Shown in pieces: positions 1-7,409 of a stretch of DNA of 18,494 bases. The position numbers and the translations under genes are program-made. Each line of letters begins with the position of its first letter. Within the stretch, counting starts at the first letter, position 1. The notes beneath the pieces are model-generated. The model was not told where the DNA came from. It ran no database searches and worked only from the letters and a program-made list of their open reading frames with translations. Source of the DNA: Bdellovibrionales bacterium (GTDB lineage: Bacteria > Myxococcota > XYA12-FULL-58-9 > SYDY01); assembly GCA_005801425.1 (NCBI GenBank), contig SYDY01000094.1, positions 1 through 18,494 on the forward strand, in the 5' to 3' direction.

Positions 1-20
1 AGGATCAAACTCTCCAATTA
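1..20 (-). rRNA. rrs: 16S rRNA gene, extreme 5' end only (partial)
   Basis: Read on the minus strand, the first 20 bases give TAATTGGAGAGTTTGATCCT. This contains the near-universal AGAGTTTGATCCT block used as the '27F' site at the start of bacterial 16S rRNA. The mature 5' end should lie near position 19-20 by comparison with E. coli (AAATTGAAGAGTTTGATC). The rest of the gene lies beyond the left edge, so no taxonomic information can be read. A promoter and a leader with a boxA-like element lie directly upstream, which supports a functional rrn operon. Confidence 0.93.
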
Positions 21-60
21 AACTTGGTTTTTATTTATTTCCTGACCCGCACATCACGTC

Positions 61-86
61 AAATAAAAATGTGGAAATTTTTATTT
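61..86 (-). other. AT-rich perfect hairpin in the 16S leader
   Basis: Positions 61-70 (AAATAAAAAT) and 77-86 (ATTTTTATTT) are perfect inverted repeats separated by six bases. In the leader RNA they form a 10-bp AU stem between boxA and the 16S 5' end. A second, smaller stem (GTCGC/GCGAC, 121-125 with 130-134) lies close to the predicted transcription start. Such leader stems may help rRNA folding or processing; the role is inferred. Confidence 0.5.
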
Positions 87-102
87 CTAGCTTGTTATTC
101 AG

Positions 103-115
103 TTGTCAAAGACCC
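103..115 (-). promoter_or_regulatory. boxA-like antitermination element in the rRNA leader
   Basis: On the minus strand the sequence is GGGTCTTTGACAA. It resembles the E. coli rrn boxA (TGCTCTTTAACAA), which recruits NusB/NusE to protect rRNA transcription from Rho. It lies in the transcribed leader, about 25-35 nt after the predicted transcription start and about 85 nt before the 16S 5' end, as expected for boxA. The embedded TTGACA could in principle be a -35 box, but no acceptable -10 follows at 16-18 nt. Confidence 0.65.
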
Positions 116-147
116 ATTCAGTCGCTGTCGCGACCGGTGTGCTGCCG

Positions 148-176
148 CTTATAGGGAGACTGACGGACAAGGTCAA
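148..176 (-). promoter_or_regulatory. rRNA operon promoter (-35 TTGACC, 17-nt spacer, -10 TATAAG)
   Basis: On the minus strand, TTGACC (176-171) and TATAAG (153-148) are separated by exactly 17 nt. They are followed by a GC-rich discriminator, CGGCAGC. Transcription should start near position 140. This is the arrangement expected of a strong sigma70 rRNA promoter under growth-rate or stringent control, since a GC-rich discriminator makes open complexes sensitive to ppGpp. The -35 box begins only 16 nt past the tatA stop codon, so the upstream gene and the rrn promoter are almost contiguous. Confidence 0.75.
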
Positions 177-192
177 TCAAAAAAGTGAGTCC

Positions 193-378
193 CTAGCTTT
201 TTTTATCTGAGATATCCGTAGGATTGGCCACATCGGATTCATTTGCACGCAGGCCATCACGAAAACTACGCATTCCTTTGCCAAGGCCACGTCCTAGTTC
301 TGGCAAGCGCTTGGCGCCGAATAACAGAAGCACAATCACCAAAATAATCACTAACTCGGAGGTTCCAAGTCCAAACAT
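193..378 (-). CDS. tatA: Sec-independent protein translocase subunit TatA/TatE
   Basis: A 61-residue protein with the TatA layout. A short N-terminal segment (MFGLGTSE) leads into one membrane helix (residues ~8-21), then the diagnostic F-G hinge in LLLFGAKRLPELGRGLGKG, then an amphipathic helix and a short polar tail. TatA oligomers form the pore or membrane-weakening element of the twin-arginine pathway for folded proteins. A strong Shine-Dalgarno (AGGAGG, 5 nt before the ATG) fixes the start. It lies after the probable terminator downstream of rluD, so it may have its own promoter. tatB and tatC are not in the window, consistent with the scattered TatA genes of many deltaproteobacterial genomes. 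Its stop is 16 nt from the rRNA promoter. Confidence 0.95.
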   Translation of the reverse strand: MFGLGTSELVIILVIVLLLFGAKRLPELGRGLGKGMRSFRDGLRANESDVANPTDISDKKS

Positions 379-420
379 CGCTGCCTCCTAATCGGGTTCG
401 GATTTAGGGATATTCGCTAT

Positions 421-478
421 CACAAAAACAAAACACCGGCCAGGGGTGGCCAATGTAGGAATATGCGAGACTACATTG
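421..478 (-). terminator. Tandem hairpins with T-rich tail after rluD
   Basis: Two hairpins follow one another on the minus strand. The first is a perfect 8-bp stem (CTACATTG/CAATGTAG, arms 471-478 and 451-458) that begins at the rluD stop codon. The second is GGCCA/TGGCC with a four-base loop (arms 447-451 and 438-442). The second is followed by GGTGTTTTGTTTTTGTG, a T-rich run typical of an intrinsic terminator. It probably ends transcription of the fadN-to-rluD unit before tatA. The two stems share one base and might compete. Confidence 0.55.
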
Positions 479-1439
479 CGGTTAAAATTGCCAGGAGATC
501 GGGCGGGAGAGGCGCCTCGCAGCACAGCAGAATATCCAATATAGGATGCTGGAACTGAAGGCGACGGGCATGCAGGGCATGCCTCGTAACAGATCCAATG
601 ATAGAGCGAAGCGGTTCTGTGGGGGAATAAGAACGACGCCCATAGGTTGTATCGCCAAGAAGGGGGTATCCCGCATCACTAACGTGCACCCGGATCTGAT
701 GGGTGCGCCCTGTAAGGAGATTAAATTCGAGGTGAGTAAGGCCACTGCCCCGCTTGAGCGTTTTATATTCGGTGATTGATGGCTTGCCGCGACCCGTTTT
801 GGATGTAAAACGCTTTCGGTCAGTGGCATGGCGCTCAATGGGGGAGTCGAAACGCCCCACTGGCGGTGTGGGGCTTCCTATGACGATTCCATCATAAATT
901 TTTATAATCTGTCTGTTCTTGAATGCCTCGACAAGACGGATGTGCGCAAGATCGTGTTTAGCGACCACAAGGGTACCGCTGGTATCGCGATCGAGGCGAT
1001 GCACAATGCCAGGACGCTGCTTACCGCCAATACCAGAGAGATCAGTACAGTGGGCAAGCAAGCCGTGCACCAGCGTTCCGTGGGCATGCCCTGCGCCAGG
1101 ATGGACGACAAGGCCAGCGGGCTTGTTCACCACAACCAAATGCTCGTCTTCAAATAAAATATCGAGAGACATGGACTCTGGCACAAGATCGAGCGGTTCG
1201 GGCGCAGGGATCGTGACAAAAATAGTGTCGTTGGGTTTAAGCTTACAAGAGGCTTTGGCGGGCAGACCATTCACCAAGATAAATCCGCCTGCAATGAGCT
1301 TTTGTAGATAGCTGCGGGTAAGGCCATACATAGGATCCTCATCGGAGACCGATGTGGCGACGGATACGAGAAATTGATCGAGACGCATACCCGCTTCAAC
1401 GGAACCAACAATAAGCTGTACAACTTCGGGCTCGGACAT
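471..1439 (-). CDS. rluD: RluD-family 23S rRNA pseudouridine synthase
   Basis: A 322-residue protein with an N-terminal S4 RNA-binding domain (about residues 17-80) followed by the RluA/RluD catalytic domain. The active-site motif HRLDRDTSG lies at 147-155, with the catalytic aspartate at 150; the later GRTHQIRVH motif is also present. Enzymes of this family isomerise uridines in 23S rRNA (helix 69 for RluD); S4-containing members are usually RluC or RluD, so the exact target is inferred. I place the start at 1439 rather than an upstream ATG at 1502. The N-terminus then matches family members, and the ATG overlaps the stop of the preceding small gene as ATGA, a typical translational-coupling arrangement. 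Confidence 0.93.
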   Translation of the reverse strand: MSEPEVVQLIVGSVEAGMRLDQFLVSVATSVSDEDPMYGLTRSYLQKLIAGGFILVNGLPAKASCKLKPNDTIFVTIPAPEPLDLVPESMSLDILFEDEHLVVVNKPAGLVVHPGAGHAHGTLVHGLLAHCTDLSGIGGKQRPGIVHRLDRDTSGTLVVAKHDLAHIRLVEAFKNRQIIKIYDGIVIGSPTPPVGRFDSPIERHATDRKRFTSKTGRGKPSITEYKTLKRGSGLTHLEFNLLTGRTHQIRVHVSDAGYPLLGDTTYGRRSYSPTEPLRSIIGSVTRHALHARRLQFQHPILDILLCCEAPLPPDLLAILTAM

Positions 1440-1705
1440 CACCAGATCGCTGAAGGAATGCGCATGCGCGGGTAAATGACCACATCGACAATGGCTTGCC
1501 AATACAAATGCTGCTCAGGATCGACGCGAGGAATAATACGCGACGTATACAATGCACAGCCCGCTTCTAGCTCAACACGCGCCAGCTCAAACAGCGCGTC
1601 CTGGCGAATGCCCTCATCGAACAACTTGCCGTGATAAATCCCAAGCTCTGATGCAATACTTCGCGCAAAGCGTCGGGCGCGTTCAATATCTTGGGCTTTG
1701 GCCAT
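1439..1705 (-). CDS. Small conserved-type protein of unknown function, coupled to rluD
   Basis: An 88-residue acidic/helical protein without signal peptide or membrane segment. Its core, around ARRFARSIASELGIYH and the later ELEAGCALYTSRIIP, resembles a short module I associate with deltaproteobacterial and acidobacterial proteins (an ARRFARLLVSEIKLYNE-like motif followed by a segment of the type SRQMYEQRVSP). Those modules often sit at the C-terminus of larger zinc-ribbon or regulatory proteins, whereas here it stands alone. This resemblance is from memory and not verified. The ATGA overlap with rluD and the same-strand neighbours argue that the frame is real. The Shine-Dalgarno is weak. A possible promoter (TTGACC, 17-nt spacer, TAGCTT) lies between gltX and this start. 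No function is assigned. Confidence 0.7.
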   Translation of the reverse strand: MAKAQDIERARRFARSIASELGIYHGKLFDEGIRQDALFELARVELEAGCALYTSRIIPRVDPEQHLYWQAIVDVVIYPRMRIPSAIW

Positions 1706-1759
1706 ACCATGAAGCTATCTTCAGTGATGAAGGGGGTCAAGGCGAGTATTATTTGAAGG

Positions 1760-3202
1760 TTAGGATTCTAAATTGCGAAGTACGGCAACAGCACCACGCA
1801 GACGACGGCGGCAACGCTCTTTGCCGAGCACTTCCATGCTTTCAAACAAAGGAGGCGTCGCTTTGCTGCCTGTGACCGCAACGCGGACTGGCATAAACAA
1901 CTCTTTGGTTTTCCAGCCCAGCGATTCGCAATAAGCACGCAATTCCTGCTCTATATTGGTGCGATTAACCTCGGCCAACATATCGATGCGCTCGCACAAT
2001 CCTTCAAGAACTTCACGGATCTCCTTGACTGTACGGCCTTTCGGCTGCATTGCGTGCAAAGCATCATCGTCATAGCGCACATCACCGTTAAAAAAGAATG
2101 CGGTGTGCTCCATGAAATCTTCAAGCTTATCGACACGCTCTTGGACCAGTTTAGCCACTTCGACGAGGCGCGCATCAGAAAACAAATGCCCGCGCAAATG
2201 TTCAACCATCTGCTCTGGCGTACATTCACGCAAATACAAACCATTGAGCCATGACAACTTGGCTATGTCGAAAACAGGGCCACCGAGCGATATGCGATCA
2301 AAAGAAAAATTGGCGACCATGTCATCAACCAAAAACTTTTCACGCCCATCGGGCATCGTCCAGCCCATCATTGCCAAGTAATTCAAGATCGCAGGCGGTA
2401 AAAATCCTGCGTCTTTGTAATAATTCAAGCTCACAGGGTTTTTGCGCTTGGAGATTTTGCTTTTGTCGGCATTGCGCAAAAGCGGCATGTGGATCCACAC
2501 CGGCGGTTCCCAACCAAAGGCTTCATACAACAGGATATGCTTCGGCGTGGACGTGATCCACTCTTCCGCGCGCATGACATGCGTAATTTCCATGAGATGA
2601 TCATCGACCACATTCGCGAGATGATACGTGGGCATGCCATCGCTTTTGAGCAATACCTGATCATCGATTTGTCCATTGTCGAACGACACTTCACCGCGCA
2701 AGCGATCAACAAATTTGGTCACTCCCTCGTTGGGGACTTTCAAACGGAGCACAAACGGCGTTTCCGCTTGGATATGCTGGGCAATTTCTTCGTCGGTCAA
2801 ATGACGACAATGCCCATCATAGCCCGACGCCACATTGCGCTGACGCTGCTGCTTGCGCAATTGATCCAGCCGATCAGAAGTACAAAAGCAACGATAAGCA
2901 CGACCGTTGCTCAGCAAGATCTCCGCATGCTCACGGTAAATAGGACCACGTTCACTTTGGCGATACGGCCCATGAGGTCCGCCCACATCTGGACCTTCAT
3001 CCCATTGGATCCCCAACCACTTCAGCGCACTCATGATCATGCCCTCCCATTCGGGGCGTGATCGGGTTTGATCCGTGTCTTCAATACGAAGCACGAATTG
3101 GCCCCCATGTTGGCGGGCATAGATCATATTGAAAAGTGCGATGTAGGCGGTTCCCACGTGAGGATCACCTGTGGGTGATGGACCAATGCGTACGCGGACC
3201 AT
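1760..3202 (-). CDS. gltX: Glutamyl-tRNA synthetase
   Basis: A 480-residue class I synthetase that charges tRNA-Glu, and in organisms lacking GlnRS also tRNA-Gln for the amidotransferase route. The HIGH-type motif is HVGT at residues 15-18, in GPSPTGDPHVGTAY. The KMSKS-type motif is KISKR at 249-253. Cys105-x-Cys107 and Cys132-x-His134 reproduce the spacing of the zinc site of E. coli GluRS (C98, C100, C125, H127). Length is normal for the family. The start has AGGAG upstream, and this Shine-Dalgarno overlaps the TAG stop of the thiolase gene (TAGGAG), leaving only 12 nt between the genes. That implies co-transcription, and perhaps coupled translation, with the beta-oxidation pair. Confidence 0.97.
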   Translation of the reverse strand: MVRVRIGPSPTGDPHVGTAYIALFNMIYARQHGGQFVLRIEDTDQTRSRPEWEGMIMSALKWLGIQWDEGPDVGGPHGPYRQSERGPIYREHAEILLSNGRAYRCFCTSDRLDQLRKQQRQRNVASGYDGHCRHLTDEEIAQHIQAETPFVLRLKVPNEGVTKFVDRLRGEVSFDNGQIDDQVLLKSDGMPTYHLANVVDDHLMEITHVMRAEEWITSTPKHILLYEAFGWEPPVWIHMPLLRNADKSKISKRKNPVSLNYYKDAGFLPPAILNYLAMMGWTMPDGREKFLVDDMVANFSFDRISLGGPVFDIAKLSWLNGLYLRECTPEQMVEHLRGHLFSDARLVEVAKLVQERVDKLEDFMEHTAFFFNGDVRYDDDALHAMQPKGRTVKEIREVLEGLCERIDMLAEVNRTNIEQELRAYCESLGWKTKELFMPVRVAVTGSKATPPLFESMEVLGKERCRRRLRGAVAVLRNLES

Positions 3203-3214
3203 GGGCGGTTTCTC

Positions 3215-4390
3215 CTAGTGTGTTACTTCAAACAGGCCTGCCGCACCCATACCACCACCGATGCACATGGAGACAATGCCAAATCGGCCTCCAGTGCGCT
3301 TGAGAGCATGAAGAATCGTTGCAGTAAGCTTGGCTCCTGTGCAGCCCAAGGGATGCCCCAAAGCAATCGCACCGCCTGTGGCGTTAAGCTTGAGATGCGA
3401 AATACCCAGTTCACGACCGCAATACACGGCTTGGGCTGCAAAAGCCTCGTTGATCTCAAAGAGATCGATGTCGCCGATTGTAAGTCCTGTTTGTGCCAAA
3501 AGCTTTCGTATGGCTGGAACAGGGCCAATACCCATAACATCTGGTGCAAGCCCCGCCACCGCAAAACCACGCATTCTGCCCAATGGCTTCACACCTAGTT
3601 TTTCTGCGCGGGCTTCAGACAACAAAACCGACGCTGCTCCCCCATCGGACAAAGGCGATGAATTGCCTGCTGTCACGGTGCCACCGTTGGTAAAAGCTGG
3701 ACGCAGTTGTGAAAGACCTTCAAGGCTGGTGCCTGCGCGGGGGCATTCATCAATCTCAAACAATGCTGTGCCAAATTTTTTGCCATCGAAGGTGGTCGCC
3801 ATCAACGGAATGATTTCGTCTTTGAACAAACCCGCTTTGATCGCCGCTTGCGCACGGTCATGGCTTAATACGGCAAAGGCATCTTGATCGGCACGGCTAA
3901 CATTGTAGCGTGCCGCAACGCGCTCGGCCGTATGGCCCATACCGATGTACACTTCAGGACGCTCATCCATCATCACCGGATGCATACTCGGATTAAATCC
4001 ACCCATGGGAACCATGGACATGGACTCAACGCCGCCAGCAATCACAACATCGGCCAAACCGCATTGAATGGTTTGCGCAGCATGGGCAATGGCTTGCAGA
4101 CCACTGGAACAAAAACGATTGATGGTTTCAGCAGGCACTGAATCAGGCCACTGTGCACGAAAAACAATATTGCGTGCCACGTTGAAGCCTTGTGACGCTT
4201 CAGGCATCGCACAACCCAGCACCACATCGTCGACGTCTTCGGCCTTAAGACCCGGAACCGCTGCCAATGCACCCTGCAAAGCCGCCGCACCAAGATCTTC
4301 GGGACGGGTAAAACGCAACGAACCTTTAACACCGCGGCCCACTGCTGTTCGTTTGCTACTCGCGATAATGACGTTCATGGGAAATGACAT
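3215..4390 (-). CDS. fadA: Acetyl-CoA C-acyltransferase (beta-oxidation thiolase)
   Basis: A 391-residue thiolase that cleaves 3-ketoacyl-CoA with CoA to give acetyl-CoA and a shortened acyl-CoA. The nucleophilic cysteine is Cys94, in NRFCSSGLQA. The GGAIALGHPLGCTGA histidine block and the C-terminal CIGGGMGAAGLFE cysteine block are both intact. The ATG at 4390 is chosen over an upstream ATG at 4480. It has a purine-rich Shine-Dalgarno (GGAAAGGAAACG), gives the standard family N-terminus (MNVIIASSKRTAVGR) and starts after the stop of the upstream gene. It follows the dehydrogenase/hydratase gene by 20 nt, so the two form the usual FadN-FadA type multienzyme pair. A biosynthetic acetoacetyl-CoA thiolase is less likely in this context. 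Confidence 0.95.
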   Translation of the reverse strand: MSFPMNVIIASSKRTAVGRGVKGSLRFTRPEDLGAAALQGALAAVPGLKAEDVDDVVLGCAMPEASQGFNVARNIVFRAQWPDSVPAETINRFCSSGLQAIAHAAQTIQCGLADVVIAGGVESMSMVPMGGFNPSMHPVMMDERPEVYIGMGHTAERVAARYNVSRADQDAFAVLSHDRAQAAIKAGLFKDEIIPLMATTFDGKKFGTALFEIDECPRAGTSLEGLSQLRPAFTNGGTVTAGNSSPLSDGGAASVLLSEARAEKLGVKPLGRMRGFAVAGLAPDVMGIGPVPAIRKLLAQTGLTIGDIDLFEINEAFAAQAVYCGRELGISHLKLNATGGAIALGHPLGCTGAKLTATILHALKRTGGRFGIVSMCIGGGMGAAGLFEVTH

Positions 4391-4410
4391 GATCGTTTCC
4401 TTTCCGTTTC

Positions 4411-6762
4411 TTAGTTTCGAAGTGGTTTGCCAGTCATCAACAATGACTGCATTCTGCTTTGGGTTTTTTCTGTGCCGCACAAAGAGAGAAACGCTTCTTT
4501 TTCGAGATCAAGATAGTGTTGCTCTGTGAGCTCCGTTCCGGCGGGCACATCGCCACCGCACAGAATATTCACCACATGATTACCGATCAGCGCATCATGC
4601 TCTGAGGCGTATTTACCTTCTTGCATACTCCAAATGCGTGTTTGGATGGTACGTGCAACATCGCGTCCTGCCGCTTTGATGGTACGCGGCAATGCTGGGC
4701 GATATCCTGCATGGGCCATGGAAAGCGCCATTTCACGGGCACCGTACAACAAATCATCACGCTGCAACGTGATGCCATCGCGTGGCATCAAATAACGCAA
4801 ACGCTTGCCTTCTTCAGCACTGGTCGCAACTTTGGCGGTCGCAATTTGCAACGATGCTGTGCCGATAAATGGCAACAGTTCGGCGCCTTCGACATCTTGT
4901 ACGCTCTCGGTGAATCGCTCAACCAAGCGCAAACATCCACCCCCTGCAGGTACCAAACCTGCGCCCACTTCGACCAAACCAATATACGTTTCAGCATGGG
5001 CGTAAGCGGCATCGCAACCCATAGTAATTTCGCATGCACCACCGAACGTGTATTGAAATGGTGCTGCAACCACAGGAATACTGCTGTAACGAAAACGTTG
5101 CACCGTGGCTTGAAACATATCAACAATGTGGGCGATCTGGTCCCAGGCTTGTTGTTGCGCCCCCATGTAAATGAGCATGAGATTTGCGCCAGCACCGAAG
5201 TGTTCACCATCATTACCGATGACCAACGCTTCAAAATTTTTCTCAGCCTCGTCGATGCCTTTGTTCATCATCTCAAGTACATCGCCATCGATGGTATTCA
5301 TCTTGGTATGCACTTGAATGCACAAACATCCTTCGCCAATATCAACCAGCGATGCACCCATGTTGGATGCCACAACACGCGATTTCTCTGATTTGATTGC
5401 ATCAAGTGAGAGATGCTTGCGATGGGTGATCACCGGTTTTGTCTGCTTGTTGGCGACATCATAATATGAACGTTCACCGACAGAACCTGCGTAAAATGAT
5501 GTTTGACCACGGGCAAGCATATCCTTCACCCAGGCAGGCACAGCAATACCTTCTTTTTCCATGCGTGCCACGGACTCTTTAACACCCAAGGCATCCCATA
5601 CTTCAAAAGGTCCGAGATCCCAATTGAAGCCCCATTTCATGGCGTTGTCGACATTGAGAATATCGTCGGCAATTTCACCCACAAGTGCTGCGGCATAGCA
5701 AAGGACATGGGCTGTGGATTTCCAGGCAAAGCGTCCGGCAGCATCATCGAATGCAACCAATGCTTTTAAACGTGCGCCGACGTCTTCGATGTTTTTGATA
5801 GCACCAAGACTATCGAATTTGATTTTCTCTTCGGGACGGTAATCACCCGTTTCGGCATTAAGAACAAGGATCTCTTTACCCACTTTTTTGTAAAACCCTG
5901 CACCAGATTTGGCACCAAAGCGCTTGGTTTCAACAAGCATGGCGAGGGCTTTGGGGATCTTAAACAAGTTGCGTTCTGGATCCTTGGGAAGATTGTCGTA
6001 GCAATTTTGCGCGACGTGAACCAATGTATCGATACCTACGACGTCTGCCAGACGAAACACGCCACTCTTGGGACGGCCCATAGGTTTGGCCGCAATTTTG
6101 TCAACCGATTCAAACGACAGGCCTTCTTCTTCCATGGCCTTGATTGCGCGAACCATGCCGTACACACCGATACGGTTGGCCACAAAGTTGGGTGTATCTT
6201 TGCCGTAAACAATGCCTTTGCCTAGCTTTTCGCCAAGTTCGACGATCTTGTTCATGACCTCGGTTGACGTGTTAGGCCCGGCCACAAGCTCGAGCAACTT
6301 CATGTAACGCACGGGATTAAAAAAGTGCATCACGAGAAAGCGCGAACGAAGCGCAGCAGGCAATACCTGATTCATTGCTGCGATGGAGAGACCGCTCGTA
6401 TTGGATGCAAGCACTGCATCTGATTTCAGATGAGGCGCCACCCGTTCAAATAAACTTTTCTTGATATCAAGGCGTTCGACCACGGCTTCGATGACGAGAT
6501 CACAGGTTTTGAGGCGATCGAGATGATCGTCGAAGTTACCAGGTGTGATCATGCGCGCTGCTGCTGGATCAAAAAACGCTGCGGGTTTGATTTTCAGGGC
6601 ATTTTGAATACCTTGGCGGGCGATCGCATTGCGATCTGCACCTTCTTTGGGAACCATATCCAAAAGATGAACTTTGAATCCCGCACCCGCAAAATGGGCG
6701 GCGATAGCACTCCCCATCACACCGGCACCAAGCACAGCAACTTCTCGACACCAAATAGCCAT
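4411..6762 (-). CDS. fadN: 3-hydroxyacyl-CoA dehydrogenase / enoyl-CoA hydratase (FadN-type)
   Basis: A 783-residue bifunctional beta-oxidation enzyme. The NAD-binding motif GAGVMG is at residues 12-17 and the dehydrogenase catalytic histidine is His146, in HFFNPV. The C-terminal part is a crotonase-fold hydratase. It has the oxyanion-hole segment FGAGANL (~522-528), a catalytic Glu in GGACEIT (~578) and a second Glu in LVEVGAGLVPAGGG (~598). Dehydrogenase first and hydratase last is the FadN order (Bacillus), the reverse of E. coli FadB. It hydrates enoyl-CoA and oxidises the product to 3-ketoacyl-CoA for the adjacent thiolase. The start at 6762 has AAAGGAG 6 nt upstream; a longer reading from 6819 lacks family resemblance. 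No acyl-CoA dehydrogenase gene is in the window. Confidence 0.95.
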   Translation of the reverse strand: MAIWCREVAVLGAGVMGSAIAAHFAGAGFKVHLLDMVPKEGADRNAIARQGIQNALKIKPAAFFDPAAARMITPGNFDDHLDRLKTCDLVIEAVVERLDIKKSLFERVAPHLKSDAVLASNTSGLSIAAMNQVLPAALRSRFLVMHFFNPVRYMKLLELVAGPNTSTEVMNKIVELGEKLGKGIVYGKDTPNFVANRIGVYGMVRAIKAMEEEGLSFESVDKIAAKPMGRPKSGVFRLADVVGIDTLVHVAQNCYDNLPKDPERNLFKIPKALAMLVETKRFGAKSGAGFYKKVGKEILVLNAETGDYRPEEKIKFDSLGAIKNIEDVGARLKALVAFDDAAGRFAWKSTAHVLCYAAALVGEIADDILNVDNAMKWGFNWDLGPFEVWDALGVKESVARMEKEGIAVPAWVKDMLARGQTSFYAGSVGERSYYDVANKQTKPVITHRKHLSLDAIKSEKSRVVASNMGASLVDIGEGCLCIQVHTKMNTIDGDVLEMMNKGIDEAEKNFEALVIGNDGEHFGAGANLMLIYMGAQQQAWDQIAHIVDMFQATVQRFRYSSIPVVAAPFQYTFGGACEITMGCDAAYAHAETYIGLVEVGAGLVPAGGGCLRLVERFTESVQDVEGAELLPFIGTASLQIATAKVATSAEEGKRLRYLMPRDGITLQRDDLLYGAREMALSMAHAGYRPALPRTIKAAGRDVARTIQTRIWSMQEGKYASEHDALIGNHVVNILCGGDVPAGTELTEQHYLDLEKEAFLSLCGTEKTQSRMQSLLMTGKPLRN

Positions 6763-6804
6763 GGATTGCTCCTTTTTAACGGACCCAAGGTGTGTAACTC
6801 TCGC

Positions 6805-7248
6805 ATGATGACAGCGCAAGACACGAGCGATTTAGAACACGAACAAGGGCGGACACAGGGGTCCGCCCCTACAAAAGATAGGCAAGGATATGTTCGTTTG
6901 TTCGTCTATGGGAGTTTAAAACGAGGTTTTGAAAACGAAAGCGTTCTTGAAGGTGCCAAATTTGTGCAAGAAGCACGCACTGTGCCTGGATACGTACTGT
7001 TTGATATGGGTTCCTATCCTGCGTTGGTCGCCCATGGGGACGGCGTGGTGCATGGCGAGATCTTTGATGTTCCTGAGACCATGCTAAGCATGCTCGATAG
7101 CTTTGAATCAGATCCTTATCAACGCGACATCATCCAGCTCCATGCAACCCAAGATGCACATACTTATCTGGTTAAACACGCGCATGTGAAACACTTCCCT
7201 ATTCTCGCGGATGGCAGATGGCACGATCGAGCAAAAGAAGCACCGTAG
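6805..7248 (+). CDS. Gamma-glutamylcyclotransferase-like (GGCT/AIG2 fold) protein
   Basis: A 147-residue protein with the GGCT fold signatures. The N-terminal strand-loop is LFVYGSLKRG; GYVLFDMGSYPALV follows, then GEIFDVPETMLSMLDSFES, in which the acidic residue expected for catalysis lies. Family members release 5-oxoproline from gamma-glutamyl amines or peptides, or act in other gamma-glutamyl turnover; the substrate cannot be read from the sequence. The start is uncertain. ATG 6805 (or 6808) lacks a good Shine-Dalgarno, and its first ~30 codons include a dispersed palindromic repeat. TTG at 6898 is preceded by AAGGA (9-nt spacing) and would begin exactly at the conserved FVYGSL segment (116 residues). 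The 3' end overlaps the convergent small membrane gene by 50 bp. Confidence 0.82.
   Translation: MMTAQDTSDLEHEQGRTQGSAPTKDRQGYVRLFVYGSLKRGFENESVLEGAKFVQEARTVPGYVLFDMGSYPALVAHGDGVVHGEIFDVPETMLSMLDSFESDPYQRDIIQLHATQDAHTYLVKHAHVKHFPILADGRWHDRAKEAP
6847..6878. repeat. Dispersed GC-rich palindromic repeat, copy 1
   Basis: GGGCGGAC (6847-6854) and GTCCGCCC (6861-6868) form a perfect 8-bp inverted repeat around ACAGGG. The 3' part, CCGCCCCTACAAAAGA (6863-6878), is identical over 16 nt to 14807-14822. The element lies inside the longest reading of the GGCT-like gene and about 85-115 nt upstream of the divergent fadN start. It looks like a REP/MITE-type intergenic repeat. Confidence 0.75.
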
Positions 7249-7405
7249 AGGCGATCCAAGTTCCCAAAGCACTGTACCCAATCACCGCGATCACTTCTTC
7301 ATAACTCGCAGCACCAAAGAATACGCGGTCGCTCGGACCAAAGGTGATGTAAGCGGCAAGCAAGCTCATCAGGGGTGCGACCAAAAATGAAACAAAGCGA
7401 CGCAT
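7199..7405 (-). CDS. Small two-helix membrane protein of unknown function
   Basis: A 68-residue protein with two hydrophobic segments, about residues 4-22 (FVSFLVAPLMSLLAAYITF) and 40-60 (AVIGYSALGTWIASTVLLLL). An intervening polar loop (GPSDRVFFGAASYEE) and a short basic tail complete it. I recognise no family. The start has AAAGGG about 9 nt upstream and lies 4 nt after the stop of the LRAT-like gene, so the two are almost certainly co-transcribed. Its 3' end overlaps the convergent GGCT-like gene by 50 bp. The tight pairing with a putative cysteine hydrolase suggests that it anchors, assists or counteracts that protein; this is inference only. Confidence 0.68.
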   Translation of the reverse strand: MRRFVSFLVAPLMSLLAAYITFGPSDRVFFGAASYEEVIAVIGYSALGTWIASTVLLLLDRAICHPRE

Positions 7406-7409
7406 CTTG

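Noticed and set aside
103-110. TTGACA in the rRNA leader as a second rrn promoter
   Set aside because: No -10-like hexamer follows at 16-18 nt, and the context (TCTTTGACAA) fits boxA better.
2489-3061. Plus-strand open frame (190 codons) opposite gltX
   Set aside because: It is fully antisense to a clear glutamyl-tRNA synthetase with both class I motifs and the zinc site. No motif or Shine-Dalgarno supports it.
4621-5391. Long plus-strand open frame (256 codons) opposite fadN
   Set aside because: It lies wholly inside the fadN gene, whose domains and motifs are intact. The antisense frame shows no recognisable family and is rich in Cys/His/Thr as expected from a shadow.
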